From: Clostridia bacterium | GTDB lineage: Bacteria; Bacillota_A; Clostridia; Christensenellales; Aristaeellaceae | Length of the DNA stretch: 11,027 nt | Reading direction: 5' to 3' | Assembly: GCA_017412025.1 (NCBI GenBank) | Contig: JAFQOY010000170.1 | Location: 1-11,027 of the forward strand | Part shown: one piece after another, positions 1 to 5,868 of the stretch | Layout: each line of letters opens with the position of its first letter | How positions within the stretch are numbered: the first letter of the stretch is position 1 | The notes under the pieces: generated by a model | The model's input: only the letters and a program-made list of their open reading frames with translations | The model's database searches: none | Told to the model about the DNA's origin: nothing | Translations under genes and position numbers: made by a program

Positions 1-7
1 TGGTTCT

Positions 8-211
8 ATGATGAAGATTAATTCTAGAGTAAAAGTAAGGTATATTGGCGATGATGATCCACTGTCTTTAAGGCATGGAAAAGTATATGAAGCAAGGGTC
101 CTAAAACTGGGATGGTATGGAATCGTCGATGAAACCGGTGAAGAATACGCGTATTCGCCTAAATATCTTGAAGTGGTGAATGAAAAGGGATCAGAAAAAA
201 CAGAAGAATGA
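8..211 (+). CDS. small SH3-like phage protein (function unknown)
   Basis: This 67-residue protein starts with two consecutive Met codons; the second (base 11) is an equally plausible start. The upstream sequence is cut off, so no ribosome binding site can be judged. The pattern VRYIGDDDP..LRHGKVYEA..LKLGWYGIVDETGEEY.Y.P..LEVV (about residues 9-58) looks like a single small SH3-type beta barrel. Similar short proteins are common in Bacillota phages, often near head genes, but I know of no proven function. The tail is charged (residues 59-67, KGSEKTEE). The gene is clearly more AT-rich than everything downstream (roughly 42 percent GC by eye against well over 60 percent), so it may have a different origin or be a moron-type insertion. 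The coding call is fairly sure and the function is open. Confidence 0.7.
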   Translation: MMKINSRVKVRYIGDDDPLSLRHGKVYEARVLKLGWYGIVDETGEEYAYSPKYLEVVNEKGSEKTEE

Positions 212-401
212 GCATGCAGCTAAGGTGAGTGTGATATGCGGCGACCGGCGAAGGCTGGCCGCCGCTGCTGCTTTAACATGAGAACGAGCATAAGCGAGCG
301 GCGAACCGCGACGGAGCGGGGAGGCGCTTTTTTTGCGCCCGAAAAGACGCGGGCAATCGACAGGGCAGCAATGCAAATGAACATAGAGAAAGGAGAAACC
401 C
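212..401. other. structured intergenic stretch without a gene
   Basis: There are 190 bases between the small SH3-like gene and the scaffold-like gene. I see no credible coding sequence; open frames here are antisense or unsupported by a ribosome binding site. The stretch holds a strong stem-loop at 238-265, a short GCGG/CCGC hairpin with a CGAA loop at 298-309, and a GGCGC/GCGCC hairpin with a seven-T loop at 323-339. No hairpin is directly followed by a T-run, so none is a classic terminator on the + strand. The stretch also marks the switch from an AT-richer gene to the GC-rich structural block. It could be a dispersed intergenic repeat or a leader of the structural transcript. Confidence 0.5.
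238..265. other. strong stem-loop (12 pairs, one mismatch, GAAG loop)
   Basis: Bases 238-249 pair with 254-265. The outer six pairs are GCGGCG/CGCCGC, then comes one A-C mismatch, then five more pairs including one G-T wobble, closed by a GAAG loop at 250-253. The following bases (TGCTGCTTTAAC) are only weakly T-rich, so this is at best an imperfect terminator of the preceding gene. It could equally be a repeat element or an mRNA-processing hairpin. Confidence 0.5.
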
Positions 402-932
402 ATGGAACAGGAATACGAAAGGACGGAAGGCATGCCGGAGGAGGCAGCGCCGCAGGAGACGCCGGAGGAAAGCGCGCCTGAGCGTGCAGCGGAGGCGGTA
501 TGGAGCAGGCTGAGCGAGGAGCTGACGGGCCTTTATCAGGACGGCTGGCCGATTGAGCAGCTGCAGGCGTTTGCCGAAGATGAGGGCGCAAGGGCGCAGA
601 TCGCCGCAGGCGCGACGGCAAGACAGGCGGCGACGGCCTACCTGATGCGCGCAATTGAAAGCGGATCTGCAGGAAAGGAGGTGATGCAGCAGGCAGAGCG
701 GGAAACCGGGCAGGCAGACGGCGGGCAGACGGGCGAAGACGGCGCAAATGAAGCGGAAGACGCAGCGCCGGAAAGGAGGAGGAGAAAGCGCGGCGTGCCT
801 GCGCTGCGCGCGGCGACGACGGGCGGCATGCCGCTGGGGAACGCCATCGAGCGGATGAGCGGCAGCGAGTTTGCCAGGTTTTCCGACGAGGTATACGCGC
901 GGCTGATGGCCGGGGAAAAGATTGCGCTGTGA
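402..932 (+). CDS. putative capsid scaffolding protein
   Basis: This 176-residue acidic protein probably guides assembly of the capsid protein encoded next. The start is supported by AAAGGAG at 389-395, seven bases ahead of the ATG. Residues 1-35 are rich in Glu, Ala and Pro. Residues 36-95 look helical, and 95-125 are Gly/Asp/Glu-rich and probably disordered. A basic patch RRRRKRG follows at about 125-131, and the protein ends in an amphipathic helix (about 150-176, AIERMSGSEFARFSDEVYAR). An acidic helical body with a short basic C-terminal capsid-binding segment, directly upstream of the major capsid gene, is the usual scaffold layout. I cannot name a family from the sequence; the role rests on composition and position. 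No protease motif is visible. It could instead be a minor head protein. Confidence 0.65.
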   Translation: MEQEYERTEGMPEEAAPQETPEESAPERAAEAVWSRLSEELTGLYQDGWPIEQLQAFAEDEGARAQIAAGATARQAATAYLMRAIESGSAGKEVMQQAERETGQADGGQTGEDGANEAEDAAPERRRRKRGVPALRAATTGGMPLGNAIERMSGSEFARFSDEVYARLMAGEKIAL

Positions 933-951
933 GCGCGGAAACGGCGGAAAC

Positions 952-977
952 GGGCGCGCCCGGGCGCGGCGGCCGCC
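952..977. other. cluster of perfect GC palindromes before the capsid gene
   Basis: Three perfect palindromes lie end to end or nested in the gap between the scaffold-like and capsid genes: GGGCGCGCCC (952-961), GCGCCCGGGCGC (956-967) and GGCGGCCGCC (968-977). Alternative hairpins can form from them in the mRNA. In GC-rich DNA short palindromes arise easily, so function is uncertain. A partial attenuator or processing site between scaffold and capsid is possible. Confidence 0.4.
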
Positions 978-1004
978 TGACGGAAAACGACAGAAGAGAC
1001 AACG

Positions 1005-1040
1005 CGGAAACAAAAAAACAAAACAGGGACAACGAGGAGG
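1005..1040 (+). promoter_or_regulatory. A-rich leader and strong ribosome binding site of the capsid gene
   Basis: An A-rich, probably unstructured tract (GGAAACAAAAAAACAAAACA, from about 1006) precedes a GAGGAGG ribosome binding site at 1034-1040, six bases from the capsid ATG. It stands out from the GC-rich surroundings. Such open, A-rich leaders typically favour high translation, which suits the most abundant virion protein. Confidence 0.6.
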
Positions 1041-1046
1041 AAACAG

Positions 1047-1991
1047 ATGAGCTATACGAATACCAACACGAACATGACCACGAGCGCCGGCCTGACGCCG
1101 GGCATGCAGACCTACTACAACCGCGAGCTGCTGCGCACGTTTGAGCCGGAACTGGTGCACCTGCAGTTCGGTGACGAGCACATGATGCCGGTGAACAACG
1201 GCATGGTGATGAGCATGCGCAAGCTGATCCCGCTGGAGACGAACACGGCCGCGCTGGAGGAGGGCAACCCGGGCGAGGGCGTGATGCTGGCGGAGACGGA
1301 GGTGACGGTGAAGCTGGAGCAGTACGGCGAGTACGCGCGATGCACGGACAAGCTGGATCTGGCGCATCTGGATATGAACATCATGCGCAAGACGAAGCTC
1401 TTCGGCGACGCGGGCGCGCGCAGCATCGACGCGGTTGTGCGCGACGAGCTGGCGACGTGCACGAACGTGATCTTTGCCGGCGGCAAGACCAGCCGCGACG
1501 CGCTGACGCCGGAGGACAGGCTGACGAGCCTGGAGCTGCGCAAGGCCGTGCGCGCGCTGAAGAAGAAGCACGCGCAGCGCTTTGGCGGCTACTACATCGC
1601 CATCTGCGGCCCGGACGCCATCTTTGACCTGCAGGCGGACGACGCGTTTGTGAAGGTGTCGTCCTATCAGGACAAGGAGAACATCTACAGCGGCGAGGTG
1701 GGCAGGCTGTTCGGCTGCAGGATCGTGGAGAGCACGGAGGCGAAGATCTTTGAAGGCGAGGGCGCGGGCGGCTGCGACGTGGCGAGCATCATCGTGCTGG
1801 GCCAGTACGCCTACGGCTACACCAGCTGGAAGGGCGCGAAGCCGCGCGTGATCGTCAAGCCTGCGGGCAGCGCCGGCGTGGCGGATCCGCTGGATCAGGT
1901 GAGCAGCATCGGCTGGAAGATGGACGGCTTCGGCGTGAAGCTGCTGCAGCCGGAATACGCGGTGCGCATCGAGTGCGGCTTCAGCGCGTAA
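1047..1991 (+). CDS. major capsid protein, N4-gp56 family
   Basis: This 314-residue protein is recognised as an N4-gp56-type major capsid protein, an HK97-fold shell subunit that forms the icosahedral head. The N-terminus is Thr/Asn-rich (residues 1-15) and is followed by GMQTYYNRELLRTFEPELVH (about 19-38). Then come an extended-loop-like part (MSMRKLIPLE..LEEGNPGEG, 55-78), EVTVKLEQYGEYARCTDKLD (85-104), a spine-helix-like part (SLELRKAVRALKKKHA, 161-176), YYIAICGPDAIFDL (182-195), and the C-terminal segment with the typical order GRLFGCRIVEST, VLGQYAYGYTSW and PLDQVSSIGWKMDGFGVKLLQPEYAVRIECG. Length is normal for the family. Codon use is strongly biased to G/C third positions, as expected for a highly expressed gene. 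The GAGGAGG site at 1034-1040 fixes the start. The upstream scaffold-like gene and the downstream small protein complete the head cassette. Confidence 0.93.
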   Translation: MSYTNTNTNMTTSAGLTPGMQTYYNRELLRTFEPELVHLQFGDEHMMPVNNGMVMSMRKLIPLETNTAALEEGNPGEGVMLAETEVTVKLEQYGEYARCTDKLDLAHLDMNIMRKTKLFGDAGARSIDAVVRDELATCTNVIFAGGKTSRDALTPEDRLTSLELRKAVRALKKKHAQRFGGYYIAICGPDAIFDLQADDAFVKVSSYQDKENIYSGEVGRLFGCRIVESTEAKIFEGEGAGGCDVASIIVLGQYAYGYTSWKGAKPRVIVKPAGSAGVADPLDQVSSIGWKMDGFGVKLLQPEYAVRIECGFSA

Positions 1992-2013
1992 GGGACGGAG
2001 AATGAATGAAGAG

Positions 2014-2033
2014 CCCCGCCGGAAACGGCGGGG
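2014..2033. other. 8-bp stem-loop with GAAA tetraloop after the capsid gene
   Basis: CCCCGCCG (2014-2021) pairs perfectly with CGGCGGGG (2026-2033) around a GAAA tetraloop (2022-2025), an especially stable RNA hairpin. It sits 22 bases after the capsid stop codon and before the ribosome binding site of the next gene. No T-run follows, so it is not a full intrinsic terminator. It is more likely a 3'-end stabiliser, processing site or partial terminator that raises capsid mRNA relative to downstream genes. Confidence 0.65.
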
Positions 2034-2065
2034 ACCGATGCATTTAAGAAAGAGAGGAAAAGAAC

Positions 2066-2350
2066 ATGGCAGTGAACACGAACACGACCAGGAGCGTAAG
2101 GCGCACGAGCACCGTGCTGGCGGGCAAATGCGAGGCGACCCAGAAGAACATGAAGAGGCTTGCCAGGCAGGCGGGCTGCGCGGAGGATGTGAAGATGGAG
2201 AAGATCACGATCCCGATGCACCCGGGCGACAAGGACGACGTGGCTTTTGTGAGCCTGAACGGCGCGGATTTTTATTTCAAGCGCGGCGAGCCGGCGACGA
2301 TGCCGCAGCCGGTGGCGGCGATCCTGCGCAGGGCGCGGATGATCGTCTGA
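2066..2350 (+). CDS. small head-associated protein (possible capsid decoration/cement)
   Basis: This 94-residue protein starts at an ATG preceded by GAGAGGA at 2052-2058; an overlapping longer frame starting at 2002 is out of frame and unsupported. Residues 1-35 are basic and Thr/Arg-rich. Residues 42-94 follow the pattern VKMEKITIP..PGDKDDVAFVSLNGADFYFKRGE..TMPQPVAAILRRA. That compact beta pattern (IP..PG...DV.V..NG..F.I.RG..V..P..VAE.L) is familiar from small proteins next to capsid genes in Clostridia phages. The position right after the capsid gene suggests a head or neck component, perhaps a decoration protein, but I know of no experimental role. The first about 22 coding bases nearly match the start of the capsid gene. 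Confidence 0.75.
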   Translation: MAVNTNTTRSVRRTSTVLAGKCEATQKNMKRLARQAGCAEDVKMEKITIPMHPGDKDDVAFVSLNGADFYFKRGEPATMPQPVAAILRRARMIV

Positions 2351-2378
2351 GGCGGAAAAGGAAGGGAAGTGAAACCGG

Positions 2379-3107
2379 ATGGGCGTGACGACGTCGAGCT
2401 CCTCGAACAGCAGCCAGAGCCACAGCGTAGCAAACAGCCAGAGTACGGGACACAGCCAGAGCACAAGCACGAAGATCCTTAACGAAAGGCTGCTCAGCCG
2501 GATCCTGGCGGGGCTGACGGGGCAGATGACGCAGCAGGAGATTGAGGCGTATGCGCAGAACCTGCTGGCCCCGCAGCTCAACGCTGCGCTTGAAGAGGCG
2601 CAAAGCAATTACGAGACGACGAGGCTTGAAAAGGAGCAGGAGATCGAGAATCTGGCTGTGTCGCTGGCGGGCGCGATTGCGCAGCAGAGGAGCGCATACG
2701 GACAGTCGATGGCAAATGTGGAGAATGCGGCGCTCTCGCGCGGCATGGGCAGGAGCAGCTACACGGTGCAGAGTCTGGCCAATCAGGGAAAGGCGCTGGC
2801 AGAGAGCATCCGCAGCCTGACGGACGAAAACGCGCGGCAGAGGAGCCAGATTCAGCGGCAGATTGCGCAGGCGTCGCAGCAGAACACGCGGACGCAGGGC
2901 AGGCTGCGGACGGACTACGCGGCCAACCTGGCGGCGAAGACGCAGGAGCTGCTTGACCGGCAGAGGCAGGCGTACAACCAGAACTACATGACGGCTGTGA
3001 GCGGAAGCCTTGGGCAGGCGACGAGCAGCACGCAGCATACGGCCGGAACGAACGTGAGCACCACCAACAGCGGAAGCCACTCCAGCAGCGTGAGCGTCCG
3101 TTCCTGA
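2379..3107 (+). CDS. unrecognised virion protein with Ser-rich ends and a long helical core
   Basis: I do not recognise the family of this 242-residue protein. A purine-rich AGGAAGGGA about 10 bases upstream supports the ATG. The ends are low-complexity: residues 1-31 (Ser/Gln/His/Thr: TTSSSSNSSQSHS...) and about 215-242 (STQHTAGTNVSTTNSGSHSS) mirror each other. Residues 32-205 are Gln/Ala/Glu/Arg-rich and strongly helical, probably coiled coil, broken near 118-130 by ALSRGMGRSSYTV. There is no signal peptide, membrane segment or catalytic motif. It lies between the head genes and the head-tail adaptor, where short-tailed phages often encode internal ejection proteins. That makes an internal virion or ejection role a reasonable guess. 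A minor head or connector protein is an alternative. Confidence 0.75.
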   Translation: MGVTTSSSSNSSQSHSVANSQSTGHSQSTSTKILNERLLSRILAGLTGQMTQQEIEAYAQNLLAPQLNAALEEAQSNYETTRLEKEQEIENLAVSLAGAIAQQRSAYGQSMANVENAALSRGMGRSSYTVQSLANQGKALAESIRSLTDENARQRSQIQRQIAQASQQNTRTQGRLRTDYAANLAAKTQELLDRQRQAYNQNYMTAVSGSLGQATSSTQHTAGTNVSTTNSGSHSSSVSVRS

Positions 3108-3127
3108 GAGAGGGGCGTGATAAAGAG

Positions 3128-3691
3128 ATGACGTTGGCACAGATCATGCAGATGGCGCTTCGGCAGATGGACGAGGGCGAGGCGGATATCAGCGAATATG
3201 ACGACGTATTCAGGCGGTATGCAAACGAGGGGTATCAGCTGGCGATGCGGGACGCGGCAAAGCCGAGGCAGACGCTGACGCTTAAAACGGACAAAGACGG
3301 ATATGCCGACACGCAGGGCATGGGCGCGGCGCGCATAGCGGCGGCCTATGACGCGGAGGGAAACGAGGTATTTGTATGCCCTTCGCCGGACGGGCGCGGC
3401 ATCCGGACGGACGCGGCGAAAAAGACGCTGACGGTGATCGCGGAGATGGAGCCCGGCATGCTGCTTGAGGATATGGACGTGCCGGAGCTGCCGGAATGGG
3501 CGCACGGCGCGCTGGCGGACTACATCTGCTACAGGCATCTGAGCGGCGGCGGGCTGACCAAGCAGAAGCAGGCGCAGTTTTTTTACTCGATGTACAGCCA
3601 GACGATGCGGCGCATCCGGCCGCAGGGTATGGGCAGCGTGACGGGATACAGGAACCTTTACGAGGCGACGGACGTGAGGAGAAGGGGGTGA
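3128..3691 (+). CDS. head-tail connector/adaptor protein
   Basis: This 187-residue protein is predicted to sit under the portal and join head to tail. Residues 1-45 are helical (MTLAQIMQMALRQMDEG...FRRYANEGYQLAMRDA). Residues 48-115 form a beta-rich insert (TLTLKTDKDGYADTQG...VFVCPSPDG...TLTVIAEMEPG). The C-terminal part has the characteristic LPEWAHGALADYICYRHLS (121-139) followed by a long helix ending near 165. The order helix, LP.....AL.DY..YR.L, long helix is what phage gp6/gp4-type adaptor proteins show. Placement just before the nozzle-like gene fits. A GAGAGGGG site lies at 3107-3114, with rather long spacing to the ATG, right behind the preceding stop. It is confident as a connector and less sure as to subfamily. 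Confidence 0.75.
   Translation: MTLAQIMQMALRQMDEGEADISEYDDVFRRYANEGYQLAMRDAAKPRQTLTLKTDKDGYADTQGMGAARIAAAYDAEGNEVFVCPSPDGRGIRTDAAKKTLTVIAEMEPGMLLEDMDVPELPEWAHGALADYICYRHLSGGGLTKQKQAQFFYSMYSQTMRRIRPQGMGSVTGYRNLYEATDVRRRG
3684..3690 (+). promoter_or_regulatory. ribosome binding site selecting a GTG start
   Basis: GGGGGTG (3684-3690), which overlaps the stop codon of the adaptor gene, lies five bases ahead of the GTG at 3696. The first in-frame ATG (3729) has no comparable site, so the GTG is preferred as the start of the nozzle-like protein. Confidence 0.6.
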
Positions 3692-3695
3692 GGCT

Positions 3696-5192
3696 GTGGC
3701 GGGAGGCAGAGGAAGCGCGGGGAGCTTTATGATCCCCGCGCCCAAGGGCGTCTACCAGGCGGATGGCGACACGAACATCAACGTGAACTATGCTGCAAGG
3801 GCGCAGAACATCCGCACGGAATACGGCATGCTGGCCTCAAGCCACGGAACGTCGGTGTCGGACATGCCGCCGCTGCCCGAGCCGGCGCAGACGCTGGTGC
3901 GCTTTTACCGGCGCAACAGGGCGGAGGAGGAGGACTATGCGGACGTTTTCGTGGCGGGTGCGGGCGGCAGGCTGTACGCCTATACGGCTGGCTCGGACGG
4001 CTGGATGGAATACGGGGAGACGTTTTACTCGAGCAAATGGAGCAGCGCAACGTATGAGGCTGTGGTCGAGGGAGAGACGGTCGACATCCTGCTGCTGAGC
4101 AACGAAAAGGACGGGATGGTGGCGATCTACGGCACGGACGACCTGCGGCTGGAACGAAAAATGCTGAAGCTGGGCGAGGGGAATGAGGAGGTGAAGTTTG
4201 CCGTGCTGGGGCGGCATGCGGAGCGCATATGGGGCGCGGGCGACAGAAAGCACCCGGACAGCATCTACTATTCGAGGCCGTACGATCCCTTTGACTGGAC
4301 GGGCCGGGACGACATGCCCGAGCAGGGCGGCGGCATGATCCAGCTGCCGACATGGGACGGGGATGCGTTCATCGCGCTGGAGCCCTTTGGCGGATACATG
4401 CTGGCGGTGAAGCAGCGCACGGTTTTCGAGGTGCGCGGCACGGATCCCTCGAGCTTTGCGGTCACGGCGGCATACGGCACGAGCGGCCCGGTGGCGGGGA
4501 GGACGGTGTGCACGGACAGGCTGAGGACGTACTTCCTTTCCCAGAGCGGGCTGGGCGCGTACGACGGGACGAGCATCCAGCTGCTTGCGCGCGACGCGCT
4601 GCACGAGACGATGAGCCTGCGCGCGGCGGACAGCGCGCATCTGGCGACGGCGTGCGTATGCGATCACGTGTATTACCTTGCGCTGTGCATCGACGACGGG
4701 GACAACACGGTGATCGGCAACAACACGGTGATCGAGTTTGACACGGAACGCGGGACGTTCATGATCCGAAAGGGGATCTACGTGCGGGATTTCTATGTGC
4801 TTGGCGGGACGATCTACTATACGCGGGCGGACAGCCCGCACGACGTGATGATCTACAACGACAGGAGAAGCAGCACGTACAACCTGCAGCCGATCAAAAG
4901 CGTATGGGAAACGCCGTGGCTGGATCTGGGGAAGAGCTATGTGAAGCGGGATTTTGAGCTGAGATTTACAGCGCAGGCGGACGCGGACAGCGTGCCGCTG
5001 GATATGGAGATCATCACGGAGCGGAAGGAAAAGAAGAGGACCGTGCTGCTGGGGCAGCGGCGCAGGGACTACCGCGTGAAGATACAGAACAGCGGAAAAC
5101 GGGTGAAGCTGCGCGTGAGCAGCGGAAAGAAAGCGGCGGGATTCAGGATCTTCGGCGGGATTGAGGTGGGCTATACGGCGGAAGAGGACTGA
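3696..5192 (+). CDS. tail nozzle protein, beta-propeller type (T7 gp12 / P22 gp10-like)
   Basis: This 498-residue protein is predicted to form the nozzle of a short tail through which DNA leaves. It begins with a head-proximal segment (KGVYQADGDTNINVNYAARAQNIRTEYGMLASSHGT, about 17-52). A run of short beta-blade repeats follows: FVAGAGGRLYAY (85-96), DILLLSNEKDGMVAIYG (130-146), ERIWGAGDRKHPDSIYYSRP (176-195), FGGYMLAVKQRTVFEVRG (231-248), VCTDRLRTYFLSQSGLGAYDGT (271-292) and YYLALCIDDGDN (326-337). The order 'device for display of DPFDW', 'FG.Y.....R.V..V.G', 'YFLS..G...YDG' is what nozzle/stabilisation beta-propellers show. Residues 418-498 form a C-terminal beta-sandwich (ELRFTAQAD..., GKRVKLRVSSGKKAAGFRIFGGIEVGY). 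It starts at GTG. Near residues 337-347 a six-residue tandem duplication is visible. The role is inferred from pattern and position, and it is well supported by the adjacent adaptor. Confidence 0.75.
   Translation: MAGGRGSAGSFMIPAPKGVYQADGDTNINVNYAARAQNIRTEYGMLASSHGTSVSDMPPLPEPAQTLVRFYRRNRAEEEDYADVFVAGAGGRLYAYTAGSDGWMEYGETFYSSKWSSATYEAVVEGETVDILLLSNEKDGMVAIYGTDDLRLERKMLKLGEGNEEVKFAVLGRHAERIWGAGDRKHPDSIYYSRPYDPFDWTGRDDMPEQGGGMIQLPTWDGDAFIALEPFGGYMLAVKQRTVFEVRGTDPSSFAVTAAYGTSGPVAGRTVCTDRLRTYFLSQSGLGAYDGTSIQLLARDALHETMSLRAADSAHLATACVCDHVYYLALCIDDGDNTVIGNNTVIEFDTERGTFMIRKGIYVRDFYVLGGTIYYTRADSPHDVMIYNDRRSSTYNLQPIKSVWETPWLDLGKSYVKRDFELRFTAQADADSVPLDMEIITERKEKKRTVLLGQRRRDYRVKIQNSGKRVKLRVSSGKKAAGFRIFGGIEVGYTAEED
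4702..4734 (+). repeat. short tandem duplication inside the nozzle gene
   Basis: ACAACACGGTGATCG occurs at 4702-4716 and again at 4720-4734, a period of 18 bases. It encodes NTVIGNNTVIE and keeps the frame. It looks like a recent in-frame slippage duplication in a surface loop between two beta strands. Confidence 0.7.
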
Positions 5193-5244
5193 ACGGAGAA
5201 ACGGGCGGACGAAGAGAAGCGCAGAGGGATGAAGGGAGGAACGG

Positions 5245-5829
5245 ATGGGATTCAAGCAGCCGAGGGTACCGGAATACCGGGAGGCGGAGGGCGTGGGGGC
5301 GTATATGCGCAACCTCACGCTCTTTTTGAAGGACTTCTGCATGGACTGCTGGAAAGCGACGATGAACCTTGAGCGAGCGTCGGGCATGGACGAGGCGGCG
5401 GCGGGCGCGTTTGTGCTGCGGTATGTGTACCCGGTGGGCAGCGTCTATGCCTCTTTGGACGGAACGGACCCGCAGGAGCGCTTCGGCGGAACATGGGAGC
5501 GGATTGCGGGGCGGTTTCTGTTGGGCGCAGACGAGACGCACGGGGCCGGCACGACGGGCGGCACCGAGCGCGTGACGCTTGAGGCGGCGCAGATGCCGCG
5601 GCACGGACACATCGAGACGCTTCACGTGAAAGGAAAAGGGTATGGATTCATGACGGGCGACACGGTCTCGGAGGCGGCGGGAGAGAATGTGTATTCCTTT
5701 GAGGAAAGCACGCTTGACGTGCGGGCCAATACGGGCGCGCTGATGAGCACGCGCTACGCGGGCGGAAGCGAGGCGCACGAGAACATGCCGCCGTATCTGG
5801 CCGTACACATGTGGAGGCGGACGGCGTAA
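5245..5829 (+). CDS. tail collar / short tail fibre-like protein
   Basis: This 194-residue protein is probably a receptor-contacting short fibre or baseplate-tip protein. GGGAGGA at 5234-5240 supports the start. Residues 1-48 are an attachment part with an amphipathic helix (MRNLTLFLKDFCMDCWKATMNLE). Residues 60-122 match the collar-type pattern common in Bacillota phages: YVYPVGSVYASLDGTDPQERF, then GGTWERIAGRFLLGADE, GAGTTGGTERVTL and MPRHGH. The HGH (120-122) corresponds to the MP.H.H motif that binds metal along the trimer axis in T4 gp12-like collars. The C-terminus ENMPPYLAVHMWRRTA (179-194) is the typical end of this family. In the middle, the usual long insertion is short (about 125-175), so the variable head is small. 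The assignment is strong by motif; the receptor is unknown. Confidence 0.85.
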   Translation: MGFKQPRVPEYREAEGVGAYMRNLTLFLKDFCMDCWKATMNLERASGMDEAAAGAFVLRYVYPVGSVYASLDGTDPQERFGGTWERIAGRFLLGADETHGAGTTGGTERVTLEAAQMPRHGHIETLHVKGKGYGFMTGDTVSEAAGENVYSFEESTLDVRANTGALMSTRYAGGSEAHENMPPYLAVHMWRRTA

Positions 5830-5868
5830 AGCGGCAGAAGGAGAAAGAGAGAAAGAAGGGGGAAGAAG

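Noticed and set aside
323..339. Intrinsic terminator candidate GGCGC-TTTTTTT-GCGCC
   Set aside because: The T-run is the loop and does not follow the stem; only five base pairs, so it is not a standard terminator on either strand.
929..1144. 71-codon frame between scaffold-like and capsid genes
   Set aside because: It overlaps the capsid start in another frame, has no ribosome binding site and has a disordered, highly charged product.
273..1571. 432-codon minus-strand open frame
   Set aside because: It is antisense to the scaffold-like and capsid genes, with Arg/His/Leu-rich shadow composition.
2002..2388. 128-codon + strand frame starting before the small head protein
   Set aside because: It is out of frame with the 94-residue gene, reads through the GAAA hairpin and yields charged low-complexity protein. 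The ribosome binding site at 2052 serves the ATG at 2066.
3837..5387. 516-codon minus-strand open frame
   Set aside because: It is a shadow of the nozzle gene; the + strand product shows coherent domain structure and the minus product does not.
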